Assembly (NCBI RefSeq): GCF_035621475.1
Contig: NZ_CP141799.1
Location: 211,001-275,000, forward strand
Length of the DNA stretch: 64,000 nt
Direction of reading: 5' to 3'
Source of the DNA: Pseudomonas paeninsulae
GTDB taxonomy: Bacteria; Pseudomonadota; Gammaproteobacteria; Pseudomonadales; Pseudomonadaceae
The notes below the pieces were generated by a model that had not been told where the DNA came from, ran no database searches, and was given only the letters and a program-made list of their open reading frames with translations. Positions within the stretch are counted from its first letter, which is position 1. Every line of letters begins with the position of its first letter. Of this stretch, positions 44,920-53,591 are shown piece by piece. A program made the position numbers and the translations under genes.

Positions 44920-45139
44920 TTAGGCCAACGCCCTAAGAGGCTGATGATCCCTGGTGCCGGGCGCAACTACGCGCCTAGGTCCCGCGAGGGGCAAATACAA
45001 ATGTAGATATGTTGGGGGGTAACGAGTAGCCAGCAGGAGCCGCTGCAAGTGGCCGCCAGGGCTCCGCGAGTATGATCCGGGCTGGTGCGGCAGCGCGTGG
45101 GGGCTGAATGAAAGTCGCAGGGTTCAGGCGAGGAGGGCA
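44920..45139. other. Gap between the DddD-like gene and the sRNA terminator
   Basis: About 220 bp after the DddD-like stop. I see no gene, no classical terminator for the plus strand and no repeat. The 69-codon minus-strand frame here has no ribosome-binding site and overlaps the sRNA terminator. Confidence 0.4.
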
Positions 45140-45488
45140 GCACAAAGCACGAAGGGGAGCCTAAGCTCCCCTTCAAAGTGTCGTTGCGTGCTTTGTTTTT
45201 GTTGTTTAACGATCTGTTGTTGTTTTTATCATTACAAATCGCTGTTTGACCCCATCGGGGATCAAGGCAAACGTATTTTTTTGGACCCTGGTACTGCCAT
45301 CGTCACTAAGTGATCCAACCTACCAATCAGCTACCTTGAGGTAGTTTTATTGTTATTGGCTTGGTCACGGGGTCGACCCCGAACAACACAACCGCTCCAA
45401 AAAAATCTGTTTGCTGCTCGCCTGTACTGTTGTTTTTATTGTGTCAGCGTCGAGACGTATCGTTGTTCTTGGATTCTTGTTTTTGTGC
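45140..45488 (-). ncRNA. CrcY/CrcZ-type Crc-Hfq-sequestering small RNA
   Basis: A ~349-nt minus-strand transcript predicted from a sigma-54 promoter to a strong hairpin. It begins GCACAAAAACAAGAA and contains about five A-rich CA motifs: near 45459-45488, ACAATAAAAACAACAG (about 45427-45442), CCAATAACAATAAAAC (45344-45359), GATAAAAACAACAACAG (45214-45230) and AAACAACAAAAACAAAG (45190-45206). These are the Hfq/Crc-binding sites that define CrcZ, CrcY and CrcX, which titrate Hfq-Crc and relieve catabolite repression when CbrAB is active. Length, promoter class and motif number all fit. It lies in a long gap between convergent protein genes. I cannot tell which of the three family names applies. 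Confidence 0.85.
45151..45174 (-). terminator. Terminator of the CrcY/CrcZ-type RNA
   Basis: GAAGGGGAGC and GCTCCCCTTC form a perfect 10-bp stem with a 4-nt loop. On the minus strand it follows the last CA motif. An outer pair, ACAAAGCAC/GTGCTTTGT (45142-45150 and 45188-45196), could extend the structure. The U-run after the stem is interrupted (GTGCTTTGT). Confidence 0.75.
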
Positions 45489-45499
45489 GGTAATAGACT

Positions 45500-45515
45500 G
45501 CATGGCTCGTGCCAG
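45500..45515 (-). promoter_or_regulatory. Sigma-54 (-24/-12) promoter of the sRNA
   Basis: On the minus strand the sequence CTGGCACGAGCCATGC has the invariant GG (45513-45512) and GC (45501-45500) separated by 10 nt. It agrees with TGGCACG-N4-TTGCA except for one base. The expected start is about 12 nt downstream, near 45488, at GCACAAAAAC. CrcZ and CrcY are known to be RpoN- and CbrB-dependent. Confidence 0.85.
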
Positions 45516-45610
45516 TTTTAAAATAGTCATATAAATCAAGTGCTTAAAAATATACGCAATGAAATCCCCTCTGTTTTGTTGCTGACTGTGTTGCCGTACT
45601 ACCCGTTTTC

Positions 45611-45635
45611 GTTACCCCGGTAGGGCGGCGGTAAC
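45611..45635. promoter_or_regulatory. GTTACC-N13-GGTAAC dyad, candidate CbrB enhancer site
   Basis: GTTACC (45611-45616) and GGTAAC (45630-45635) are perfect inverted half-sites about 100-120 bp upstream of the sigma-54 promoter. This is the usual distance for an enhancer-binding protein. I recall CbrB sites having a GTTAC/GTAAC dyad, but cannot check the exact consensus. Confidence 0.5.
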
Positions 45636-45740
45636 ACCTGTGCGGCAGCTAGCGGTCGGTGGCGGGACACGCTGAGGCGGCGAGCAGATGGCTGGCCTGG
45701 CTCTGCGCGCTTGCCCGGCGGATACCCAACGCAGCGGCAT

Positions 45741-45764
45741 AAAAAAGGGAGCCACAAGGCTCCC
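45741..45764 (-). terminator. Rho-independent terminator of fdhA
   Basis: Read on the minus strand, GGGAGCC-TTGT-GGCTCCC is followed at once by TTTTTT. It lies about 50 bp after the fdhA stop and ends the soxBDAG-purU-fdhA direction. Confidence 0.9.
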
Positions 45765-45815
45765 GCAAGACTGGTGCCGCCCACACGCGGGGGCGGCCCA
45801 GGTTAGGCATTTGAC

Positions 45816-47015
45816 TTAAGCGGCGCTGAACAGCTTGTGCGGGTCAATAACGAATTTCTTCGGCACGCCGGCGTCGAACTCGTGGTAACCATTGGGCGCC
45901 TGATCCAGGCTGATCACCTCGACACCGACCACGTCGGCGATGTTGATGCGGTCCCACATGATCGCCTGCATCAGCTGACGGTTGTACTTCATCACCGGGG
46001 TCTGACCGGTGTGGAAGCTGTGCGACTTGGCCCAGCCGAGGCCGAAGCGGATGCTCAGTGCACCCTTCTTCGCCGCGGCATCGACTGCGCCCGGATCTTC
46101 GGTGACGTACAGGCCGGGAATACCGATCTTGCCGGCAACCCGAACCACACCCATCAACGAGTTGAGCACGGTGGCCGGAGCCTCGTGCTGCACCCCATCG
46201 TGACCATGACCGCGAGCCTCGAAGCCCACCGCGTCAATGGCGCAATCGACTTCAGGCTCGCCCAGCAGGGCGGCAATCTGTTCGTGCAGCGGGGTGTCCA
46301 GCGTCAGATCGGCAATCTCGAAGCCTTGGGCCTTGGCATGCACCAGACGCACCGGGTTGACGTCGCCGACGATGACCACGGCAGCGCCGAGCAGGCGCGC
46401 GGAGGCGGCAGCAGCCAGGCCGACCGGACCGGCACCGGCGATATACACCGTGCTACCTGGGCCGACGCCGGCGGTGACCGCGCCGTGGTAGCCAGTCGGC
46501 AGAATGTCGGACAGGCACGTCAGGTCGCGGATCTTCTCCATCGCCTTGTCGCGGTCCGGCAGCTTGAGCAGGTTGAAGTCGGCGTACGGCACCATGGCGT
46601 ATTCGGCCTGGCCACCGGTCCAGTCGCCCATGTCGACGTAGCCGTAGGCGCCGCCGGGACGTGCCGGGTTGACCGACAGGCAGACGCCGGTGTGTTGTTC
46701 CTTGCAGCTACGGCAGCGGCCGCAAGCAACGTTGAACGGCACCGAAACCAGATCGCCGATCTGCAGGTTCTCGACGTCGCGACCTTTCTCGATCACTTCA
46801 CCGGTGATTTCGTGGCCCAGGACCAGGCCGGTTTGTGCGGTGGTACGGCCGCGCACCATGTGCTGGTCGGAGCCGCAGATGTTGGTGGAGACCACCCGCA
46901 GGATCACCGCATGCTCAATCTTCTTGCCGCGTGGATCCTGCATTTTTGGATAGTCGATCTTTTGTACTTCGACCTTGCCTGCGCCGAGATAGACGACGCC
47001 ACGATTACCGGACAT
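45816..47015 (-). CDS. fdhA: Glutathione-independent formaldehyde dehydrogenase (FdhA)
   Basis: A 399-residue zinc-dependent medium-chain dehydrogenase. The N-terminal zinc sites are visible: STNICGSDQHMVRGR (catalytic Cys), GHEITGEVIEKG, and the structural-zinc cysteines in CGRCRSCKEQHTGVC. The NAD-binding motif VYIAGAGPVGLAAAASARLLGA follows. It oxidises formaldehyde released by betaine, dimethylglycine and sarcosine demethylation to formate. An AAGGAG site precedes the ATG at 47015, directly overlapped by a CA motif, so translation may be under Hfq-Crc control. It is the last gene of the sox-side cluster and has a good terminator. Confidence 0.95.
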   Translation of the reverse strand: MSGNRGVVYLGAGKVEVQKIDYPKMQDPRGKKIEHAVILRVVSTNICGSDQHMVRGRTTAQTGLVLGHEITGEVIEKGRDVENLQIGDLVSVPFNVACGRCRSCKEQHTGVCLSVNPARPGGAYGYVDMGDWTGGQAEYAMVPYADFNLLKLPDRDKAMEKIRDLTCLSDILPTGYHGAVTAGVGPGSTVYIAGAGPVGLAAAASARLLGAAVVIVGDVNPVRLVHAKAQGFEIADLTLDTPLHEQIAALLGEPEVDCAIDAVGFEARGHGHDGVQHEAPATVLNSLMGVVRVAGKIGIPGLYVTEDPGAVDAAAKKGALSIRFGLGWAKSHSFHTGQTPVMKYNRQLMQAIMWDRINIADVVGVEVISLDQAPNGYHEFDAGVPKKFVIDPHKLFSAA

Positions 47016-47023
47016 TGGATGTT

Positions 47024-47038
47024 CTCCTTTGTTGTTGT
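47024..47038 (-). promoter_or_regulatory. CA motif overlapping the fdhA ribosome-binding site
   Basis: On the minus strand ACAACAACAAAGGAG joins an AAYAAYAA-type Hfq/Crc motif to the AAGGAG ribosome-binding site of fdhA. This arrangement is classic for Crc-controlled mRNAs in Pseudomonas. Confidence 0.6.
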
Positions 47039-47147
47039 GGATACAAAGGCGCGGCCAACGGCCACGCGGCCTTGCACTGGAGCTTGTCGATGTGTTGCTC
47101 CGCGATTGGGGCAGTGCGGGACTGCCCTCACCGACGCGGGTGTACGG

Positions 47148-48011
47148 TTAAGCGTGCAGCACCACGGTGCGGTTGGCGTTGAGGAATACCCGCCGCTCGA
47201 GGTGGTAGGCGATTGCCTTGGCCAGGGTCTGGCATTCGATGTCGCGGCCCTTGGCGACCAGGTCTTCGGGGTAGTGGGCATGGTCCACCGCCTCCACGCC
47301 CTGGGCGATGATCGGCCCCTCGTCCAGATCGTTGTTGATGTAGTGGGCGGTGGCGCCGACCAGCTTGACGCCCTTCTGGTACGCCTGGTGATAGGGCTTG
47401 GCGCCCTTGAAGCCGGGCAGCAGCGAGTGGTGGATATTGATCGCCCGGCCGTCCAGCTTGCGGCACAGTTCGGGTGAGAGCACCTGCATGTAGCGGGCGA
47501 GTACCACCAGCTCGGCGCCGCTGTCCTCGATCACCTGCATCACCTTGCGCTCTTGCGCCGGCTTGTCGTTGGGGTCGAGGGGGAAGTGGTAATAGGGAAT
47601 CTCGTGCCAGCGCGCCAGCGGTTCCAGGTCGGGATGGTTGGACACCACCGCCACCACGTCCATGGCCAGGTGGCCGATGCGCTGGCGATAGAGCAGGTCG
47701 TTCAGGCAATGGTCGGCCTTGCTCACCATCAGCACCACCTTGGCCCGGTAGCCCGGCGGGGTCAGTTCGGTGTGCATGTCGAAGGGCGCCAGGCGCTCAT
47801 CGAGGCCGGCGCGAAAGGCCTGCTCGTCGAAGCCCTCGGCCACGCGGAACTCGACGCGGATGAAGAAGCGCGAGGACAGCCGGTCATCGAACGAATGGTG
47901 CTCGGTGACGTAGCAGTTCTGCTCGAACAGGAAGCGCGTCACCGCATCCACGGTGCCGAGCACGCTCGGGCAGTGGGCGGTGAGAATCCAGGTGTCGGGG
48001 GTGCGACTCAT
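47148..48011 (-). CDS. purU: Formyltetrahydrofolate deformylase (PurU)
   Basis: A 287-residue enzyme with an N-terminal ACT-like domain (TWILTAHCPSVLGTVDAVTRFLFEQNCYVTEHHSF) and a C-terminal formyltransferase-fold domain with NHPDLEPLA, HHSLLPGFKGAKPYHQAYQKGVKLVGATAHYI and DEGPIIAQGVE. The HxSxLPxFxG and distal Asp motifs are the catalytic set. It releases formate from 10-formyl-THF, recycling folate loaded by sarcosine oxidase. A purU copy also follows soxBDAG in P. aeruginosa. Start at 48011. Confidence 0.94.
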   Translation of the reverse strand: MSRTPDTWILTAHCPSVLGTVDAVTRFLFEQNCYVTEHHSFDDRLSSRFFIRVEFRVAEGFDEQAFRAGLDERLAPFDMHTELTPPGYRAKVVLMVSKADHCLNDLLYRQRIGHLAMDVVAVVSNHPDLEPLARWHEIPYYHFPLDPNDKPAQERKVMQVIEDSGAELVVLARYMQVLSPELCRKLDGRAINIHHSLLPGFKGAKPYHQAYQKGVKLVGATAHYINNDLDEGPIIAQGVEAVDHAHYPEDLVAKGRDIECQTLAKAIAYHLERRVFLNANRTVVLHA

Positions 48012-48035
48012 ATCGATCTCCTGTGCAGCGTGGGC

Positions 48036-48134
48036 GTAGGTTGGGGCGGGCCGCGCAGGCTGAGCGAAGCGCCACCCAACTAGAGCGCCGGGGCATGTTG
48101 GGTATCGGCGCTACGCGCCTCCACCCAACCTACG
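48036..48134. repeat. Palindromic repeats between purU and soxG
   Basis: GTAGGTTGGGG (48036 onward) with CCACCCAAC, and GTTGGGTATCGGCGCTAC with CCACCCAACCTACG (to 48134), are imperfect inverted units of the GTAGGTTGGG/CCCAACCTAC type common in Pseudomonas intergenic regions. No gene is present. Confidence 0.65.
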
Positions 48135-48145
48135 TCTTTGCCTGC

Positions 48146-48775
48146 CTACGCCTTGATCGCCAGGCCGAATTCGGCGCAGGCGTCTTGCAGCCACAGCCAG
48201 ATGTAATCGGAGAAACTGCGGCGCACCAGCAGCTCCCAGGTCTCTTCGCCGGTGCGGCGAATCACCAGCTGGGTCTTGGCGAAGGTGGTACCGACCGCCT
48301 TGCCGACCGGGAAGTTGCGGGGATGCACGTCATAGATCGACGACTTCATCAGCATCTCGCGGACTTTCGGCCCCGTCAGTTCGAGGATGGTCTGCCCACC
48401 GCTGACGTTGACCACCTGCAGGTGCTGACCGGCCAGCGCTTCGCGCAGGCTCTTTTCGGCAGCGAACTCTTCGCCGCTCGGTACGATCAGCAGCCATTCG
48501 TCCGGGCCCAGCCATTGCAGCGAGGTCTCGCCCTTGACCACCAGGCCCAGTGCGCCCGGCAGTTCCAGGCCGGTGGCCTTGTGCACGGCGCCGGCAAAGG
48601 CCGCGTCATGGCCATCGCCGCGCAGGGTCAGGTGACCCAGCAGTTTTCTCTCGCGCAGGTTGATGCCCGCGCTGCTCTTGCCCTTGCCTGCCAGCTCATG
48701 CAGGCCGGCGTGAAACAGCGGGGACTCGGCGTGCGCCGCATCGGGGCGCTGCTTGTAAACGTTTACTGTGCTCAT
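48146..48775 (-). CDS. soxG: Sarcosine oxidase gamma subunit (SoxG)
   Basis: A 209-residue SoxG-type subunit with the GcvT-like fold: GINLRERKLLGHLTLRGDG, LQWLGPDEWLLIVPSG, VVNVSGGQTILELTGPKVREMLMKSSIYDVHP and a C-terminal RRSFSDYIWLWLQDACAEFG. It has no catalytic role by itself but completes the heterotetrameric sarcosine oxidase. It lies 86 bp after soxA. Confidence 0.93.
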   Translation of the reverse strand: MSTVNVYKQRPDAAHAESPLFHAGLHELAGKGKSSAGINLRERKLLGHLTLRGDGHDAAFAGAVHKATGLELPGALGLVVKGETSLQWLGPDEWLLIVPSGEEFAAEKSLREALAGQHLQVVNVSGGQTILELTGPKVREMLMKSSIYDVHPRNFPVGKAVGTTFAKTQLVIRRTGEETWELLVRRSFSDYIWLWLQDACAEFGLAIKA

Positions 48776-48861
48776 GTTGTTCCGCCTGTCGTAGGTACGT
48801 CAGCGCTAATTCGTTGCTCGCCAGGCTCCAGCCTGCTGGGGCCTGGCGAGTGGTCGTGGTC

Positions 48862-51800
48862 TCAGACGTTCTGCTGCTCGCCTTTCGGGTCGAAGAACAC
48901 CGAACTGACGATCTCGGCCTCGATCAGGGTGCCATCTGCCAGCGGTGCGAAAACCTTCTCGCCCATGCGCTTCAAGCCGCCTTTGACCAGGGCCAGGGCA
49001 AAGCTGTAGCCCATGCTGGTGCTGTAGTAGCTGGAGGTCACGTGGCCGACCATGCTCATCGGAATCGCCTGCTTGGCATCGAACACCAGCTGTGCGCCTT
49101 CCGGCAGCACCGCGCTGGTGTTGACCGGCTTGAGGCCGACCAGCTGCTTGCGGTCTGCCTTGGTGCAGTCTTCACGGTTCATCCCGCGCCAGCCGATCCA
49201 GGAGAAAGGTTTAGTGCGACCGACACACCAGCCCATGTTGAGGTCGTCCGGGGTCACCGAACCGTCGGTCTCCTGACCGACGATGATGAAGCCCTTCTCG
49301 GCTCGCAGCACGTGCATGGTCTCGGTGCCGTACGGGGTCAGGTTGTACTTCTTGCCTGCCGCGACGATCTTTTCCAGCACGCCCATGGCGTAGTCGGCCT
49401 GCACGTTGACTTCGTACGACAGCTCACCGGTAAAGGAGATGCGGAACACCCGCGCCGGCACGCCGCCGACCTGGCCTTCCTTCCAGGTCATGAACGGGAA
49501 GGCGTCCTTGTCCAGGTCGATGTCGCTGACCTCACTCAGCAGCTTGCGGCTGTTGGGGCCGGACAAGGTCATGGTCGCCCAGTGGTCGGTGACCGAGGTG
49601 AAGTACACCTTGAGCTCCGGCCACTCGGTCTGCTGGTAGATTTCCAGCCACTGCATGACGCGCGCGGCGCCGCCGGTGGTGGTGGTCATGACGAAGTGGT
49701 TATCGGCCATACAGGCGGTCACGCCGTCGTCGAAGACCATGCCGTCTTCCTTGCACATCAGGCCGTAACGGGCCTTGCCCACGTCCAGCTTGGTCCAGGC
49801 GTTGGTGTACACGCGGTTGAGGAACTCGCGCGCATCCGGGCCCTGGATGTCGATCTTGCCCAGGGTCGAGGCATCGAGCAGGCCGACGCTGTCGCGTACC
49901 GCCTTGCACTCGCGGCCGACGGCGGCGTGCATGTCTTCACCGGCCTTGGGGAAGTACCAGGGGCGCTTCCACTGACCGACGTCCTCGAACTCGGCGCCAT
50001 TTTTCAGGTGCCAGCTGTGCAGCGCGGTGTAGCGCACCGGGTCGAACAACGCACCGCAGTTACGTCCGGCCACGGCGCCGAAGGTCACCGGGGTGTAGTT
50101 CGGGCGGAACATGGTGGTGCCCATCTGCGGGATGCTGATGCCCAGCGAACGCGCGGCAATTGCCAGCCCGTTGATGTTGCCCAGCTTGCCCTGATCGGTA
50201 CCGAAGCCCAGCGCGGTGTAGCGCTTGACGTGCTCGACCGACTCGAAGCCCTCGCGGGTGGCCAGTTCGATACCGGCCGCGGTGACGTCGTTCTGCTGGT
50301 CGACGAATTGCTTCGGCGCCCGTGCAGTCGGCTTCTCGTGCGGTACCTGGAACAACGCGATGCTCGGTTCTTCGTGACGGCCGAAGACTTTCGGCAGTTC
50401 GCCCGAGATCGGGGTAAAGCCCGCTTCGGCAGACGCCTTGGCGCCGGCTTCGAAGCCGTCGGCGAGCACATCGCCGAGGGCGAACACGCCGTTCATGGCA
50501 CCGGCGCAGACGCGCGCCTGGAAACCTTCACCCGGTACGAAACCGAGGATGTCTTCGCGCCAGGTCGGCTTGCCGCCCAGGTGCGAGGCCAGGTGCACCA
50601 CCGGGCTGTAACCGCCGGAGCTGGCGACCAGGTCGCACTCCAACCATTCGCCGGGACTGGTGACTTTATGTGCCTGCGGATCGATCGCCGCGACGCGCGC
50701 CGCGCTGACGCGCTTGCTGCCACGCACTTCGATCACCGCACTGCCGGTCAGGACGCGCAGGCCCTTGGCCCGTGCTTCCTCGACCCAGGCACCCTTGGGA
50801 TTGGAGCGGGCATCGGCGATGGCGACCACCTTGATCCCGGCTTCCAGACAGTCCAGCGCTACGCGGTAGGCGTAATCGTTGGTGGTCGACAGCACCAGCT
50901 GCTTGCCCGGCGCCACGCCGTAACGGCGCACGTAGGTGGACACCGCGCCGGCCAGCATGTTGCCGGGCACGTCGTTGTTGCCATACACCAGCGGACGCTC
51001 GTGGGCGCCGGCGGCCAGGACCACGCGCTTGGCACGCACACGGTGCAGGCGCTGACGCACCTCGCCCATCGGTGCGGCATCACCGAGGTGATCGGTGCGC
51101 CGCTCGTGGATGGTGAGGAAGTTGTGATCGTGATAACCGTGCACGGTCGAGCGCGGCAACAGGGTGACTTCCGGCATCTTCTGCAGTTCGGCGAGGGCCT
51201 TGGCCACCCAATCGGCGGCCGGTTTGCCATCGAGGCTTTCGCGGCTGTCGAGCAGATGCCCGCCAAACTCTTCCTGCTCGTCGGCGAGGATTACCCGTGC
51301 ACCGCTACGCCCGGCAGCCAATGCGGCGGCCAGACCGGCGGCGCCGCCACCGACCACCAGCACGTCGCAGTGCTGGTTCAGGTAGTCGTAGCTGTCCGGG
51401 TCGTTTTCCTTCGGCGCGCGGCCCAGGCCAGCGGCCTTACGGATGTACTTCTCGTAAGTCAGCCAGAGGTTCTGCGGGTACATGAAGGTCTTGTAATAGA
51501 ACCCCGGCGGCATCATCTGCCCACCGACCTTGCCGAGAATGCCCATCAGGTCATTGTTGACGCTCGGCCAGCCGTTCACGCTGTTGGCCACCAGGCCGCT
51601 GTACAGGGCCTGCTGGGTGGCGCGCACGTTGGGGATCTGAGTCGCTTCGCTGGCGCCGATCTGCAGCACCGCGTTGGGCTCTTCGGCGCCGGCGGCGACG
51701 ATGCCGCGCGGACGCGAGTACTTGAAGCTACGACCGACGACGTCGACGCCGTTGGCCAGCAACGCGGCGGCCAGGGTGTCGCCGCTGAAACCCTGATAGC

Positions 51801-51879
51801 TCTCACCGTTGAAGGTGAAGGTCAAAGGCTGGTTGCGGTTGATCCGGCCACCCTTGCTCAGGCGATTGATCTGACTCAT
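48862..51879 (-). CDS. soxA: Sarcosine oxidase alpha subunit (SoxA)
   Basis: A 1005-residue subunit. The N-terminal part holds a ferredoxin-like 2Fe-2S-derived fold start (INRNQPLTFTFNGESYQGFSGDTLAAALLANG). An NAD-binding domain follows with DVLVVGGGAAGLAAALAAGRSGARVILAD near residues 172-200. The last ~400 residues are a GcvT/aminomethyltransferase-like domain that uses tetrahydrofolate (RPNYTPVTFGAVAGRNCG onward). It forms the tetrameric oxidase that converts sarcosine to glycine, 5,10-methylene-THF and hydrogen peroxide. The start overlaps the soxD stop by 4 bp. Confidence 0.95.
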   Translation of the reverse strand: MSQINRLSKGGRINRNQPLTFTFNGESYQGFSGDTLAAALLANGVDVVGRSFKYSRPRGIVAAGAEEPNAVLQIGASEATQIPNVRATQQALYSGLVANSVNGWPSVNNDLMGILGKVGGQMMPPGFYYKTFMYPQNLWLTYEKYIRKAAGLGRAPKENDPDSYDYLNQHCDVLVVGGGAAGLAAALAAGRSGARVILADEQEEFGGHLLDSRESLDGKPAADWVAKALAELQKMPEVTLLPRSTVHGYHDHNFLTIHERRTDHLGDAAPMGEVRQRLHRVRAKRVVLAAGAHERPLVYGNNDVPGNMLAGAVSTYVRRYGVAPGKQLVLSTTNDYAYRVALDCLEAGIKVVAIADARSNPKGAWVEEARAKGLRVLTGSAVIEVRGSKRVSAARVAAIDPQAHKVTSPGEWLECDLVASSGGYSPVVHLASHLGGKPTWREDILGFVPGEGFQARVCAGAMNGVFALGDVLADGFEAGAKASAEAGFTPISGELPKVFGRHEEPSIALFQVPHEKPTARAPKQFVDQQNDVTAAGIELATREGFESVEHVKRYTALGFGTDQGKLGNINGLAIAARSLGISIPQMGTTMFRPNYTPVTFGAVAGRNCGALFDPVRYTALHSWHLKNGAEFEDVGQWKRPWYFPKAGEDMHAAVGRECKAVRDSVGLLDASTLGKIDIQGPDAREFLNRVYTNAWTKLDVGKARYGLMCKEDGMVFDDGVTACMADNHFVMTTTTGGAARVMQWLEIYQQTEWPELKVYFTSVTDHWATMTLSGPNSRKLLSEVSDIDLDKDAFPFMTWKEGQVGGVPARVFRISFTGELSYEVNVQADYAMGVLEKIVAAGKKYNLTPYGTETMHVLRAEKGFIIVGQETDGSVTPDDLNMGWCVGRTKPFSWIGWRGMNREDCTKADRKQLVGLKPVNTSAVLPEGAQLVFDAKQAIPMSMVGHVTSSYYSTSMGYSFALALVKGGLKRMGEKVFAPLADGTLIEAEIVSSVFFDPKGEQQNV

Positions 51880-52205
51880 GCCTTTTCTCCTGCCGCACGG
51901 CTGGGCTGCTTCGCACTGTTCGGCTTAGCGGTCACGCTCGGCTTTTCGCCAATCTTGTAGGTTTCGAAAATTTCGTAGCTGATGGTGTCGCGCGTGGCAT
52001 TGAAGTACTGCCGGCAACCGGCCGCGTGAATCCATAGCTCGTGGTGAATGCCGCGCGGGTTGTCGCGGAAGAACAGGTACTCGCCCCACTCCGCATCGGT
52101 GCAGGCATTCGGGTCCAGCGGGCGCGGGATGTGCGCCTGGCCGGCCGAGTGGAATTCCTCTTCGGAGCGCAGCTCGCCACAATGGGGACAGAAGATGTTC
52201 AGCAT
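51876..52205 (-). CDS. soxD: Sarcosine oxidase delta subunit (SoxD)
   Basis: A 109-residue zinc-binding subunit with CPHCGELRSEEEFHSAGQAHIPRP near its N-terminus and a WIHAAGCRQYFNATRDT segment with another Cys. These are the zinc ligands of SoxD. The C-terminal tail is lysine-rich. It lies 15 bp after soxB and overlaps soxA (ATGA), as in the usual soxBDAG order. Confidence 0.94.
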   Translation of the reverse strand: MLNIFCPHCGELRSEEEFHSAGQAHIPRPLDPNACTDAEWGEYLFFRDNPRGIHHELWIHAAGCRQYFNATRDTISYEIFETYKIGEKPSVTAKPNSAKQPSRAAGEKA

Positions 52206-52220
52206 GTCGGATTTCTCCTG

Positions 52221-53471
52221 TTAGTGGGCGACGCCGGCAGCGCCGTGCTCGTCGATCAAGGCGCCGTTGTAGAAACGGTCCATGGCGAAGGGTTTGGCCA
52301 GTGCATGCATCTCGCCTTTGGCCAGGCTGGCGGCGAATACGTGGCCGGAACCCGGGGTGGCCTTGAAGCCGCCGGTACCCCAACCGCAGTTGAAGAACAG
52401 GTTCGGCACCGGGGTCTTGCTGATGATCGGGCAAGCGTCCGGCGTGGTGTCGACGATGCCGCCCCACTGACGGTTCATGCGTACCCGCGACAGCACCGGG
52501 AACAGCTCGACGATCGCCTGCAGGGTGTGTTCGATGGTCGGGTAGGAGCCGCGCTGGCCGTAACCGACGTAACCGTCGATACCGGCACCGATGACCAGGT
52601 CACCCTTGTCCGACTGGCTGATATAGCCGTGGACCGCGTTGGACATGATCACGCTGTCGATGATCGGTTTGATCGGCTCGGACACCAGCGCCTGCAGCGG
52701 GTGCGACTCGATCGGCAGGCGGAAACCGGCCTGCTTGGCCATGTGCCCGGAATTACCGGCGGTGACCACACCGACGCGCTTGCCGCCGATGAAGCCCTTG
52801 TTGGTTTCCACGCCGATGCACACGCCGTTTTCCTTGCGGAAACCGGTCACTTCGGTCTGCTGGATCAGGTCGACGCCCAGGGCGTCGGCGGCACGGGCAT
52901 AGCCCCAGGCCACGGCATCGTGACGGGCCACGCCGCCGCGCCGTTGCAGGGAAGCGCCCATCACCGGGTAACGGGTGTTCTTGCTGCAATCCATGTACGG
53001 GATCAGCTCCTCGACCTGCTTGGCATTGAGCACCTCGCCATCGATACCGTTGAGGCGGTTGGCCCCGACCCGGCGCTCGATGTCGCGCATGTCTTGCAGG
53101 CTGTGACCGAGGTTGAACACGCCGCGCTGGGAGAACATCACGTTGTAGTTGATGTCCTGCGACAGGCCTTCCCACAACTTCATGGCGTGCTCGTAGAGGT
53201 GCGCCGATTCGTCCCACAGGTAGTTGGAACGCACGATGGTGGTGTTGCGCGCGGTGTTACCGCCGCCCAGCCAACCCTTCTCGATCACCGCGACGTTCTT
53301 CACGCCGAATTCTTTGGCCAGGTAGTAGGCCGTGGCCAGGCCATGGCCGCCGCCGCCGACGATGATCACGTCGTAGACCGGCTTGGGTGTCGGCGTGCGC
53401 CACATGCGCTGCCAGTTTTCGTGGTGGCTGAAGGAGTGCTTGAGCAGGCCGAAGCCGGAATAACGTTGCAT
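52221..53471 (-). CDS. soxB: Sarcosine oxidase beta subunit (SoxB)
   Basis: A 416-residue flavoprotein subunit. The dinucleotide motif YDVIIVGGGGHGLATAYYLAKEFG is at about 33-56, and NTTIVRSNYLWDES carries the histidine/arginine region near the flavin. The C-terminal GWGTGGFKATPGSGHVFAASLA closes the FAD site. It carries the covalent FMN and non-covalent FAD that oxidise sarcosine. It is the first sox gene, 120 bp after glyA, with a REP unit in that gap. Confidence 0.95.
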   Translation of the reverse strand: MQRYSGFGLLKHSFSHHENWQRMWRTPTPKPVYDVIIVGGGGHGLATAYYLAKEFGVKNVAVIEKGWLGGGNTARNTTIVRSNYLWDESAHLYEHAMKLWEGLSQDINYNVMFSQRGVFNLGHSLQDMRDIERRVGANRLNGIDGEVLNAKQVEELIPYMDCSKNTRYPVMGASLQRRGGVARHDAVAWGYARAADALGVDLIQQTEVTGFRKENGVCIGVETNKGFIGGKRVGVVTAGNSGHMAKQAGFRLPIESHPLQALVSEPIKPIIDSVIMSNAVHGYISQSDKGDLVIGAGIDGYVGYGQRGSYPTIEHTLQAIVELFPVLSRVRMNRQWGGIVDTTPDACPIISKTPVPNLFFNCGWGTGGFKATPGSGHVFAASLAKGEMHALAKPFAMDRFYNGALIDEHGAAGVAH

Positions 53472-53508
53472 GGGGATGCTCCTGAAACGGAAAGCTGGAA
53501 CCTTGTCT

Positions 53509-53578
53509 GTAGGAGCGGGCCATGCCCGCGATCTCTACACTTCGCGGGCATGGGACTTGGCGTCCCCCCCGCTCCTAC
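53509..53578. repeat. REP-type palindrome between glyA and soxB
   Basis: GTAGGAGCGGG (53509-53519) and CCCGCTCCTAC (53568-53578) are perfect inverted ends, with an inner CCATGCCCGCGA/TTCGCGGGCATGG pair. This is the well-known GTAGGAGCGGGC repeat of Pseudomonas. It may protect or split the glyA-sox transcript. Confidence 0.8.
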
Positions 53579-53591
53579 CGGATCATTGCTT

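Noticed and set aside
44967..45176. A 69-codon minus-strand frame after the DddD-like gene
   Set aside because: There is no ribosome-binding site, its composition is poor, and it starts inside the sRNA terminator stem.
45599..45784. A 61-codon minus-strand frame
   Set aside because: It spans the fdhA terminator and the candidate CbrB site and shows no protein-like features.
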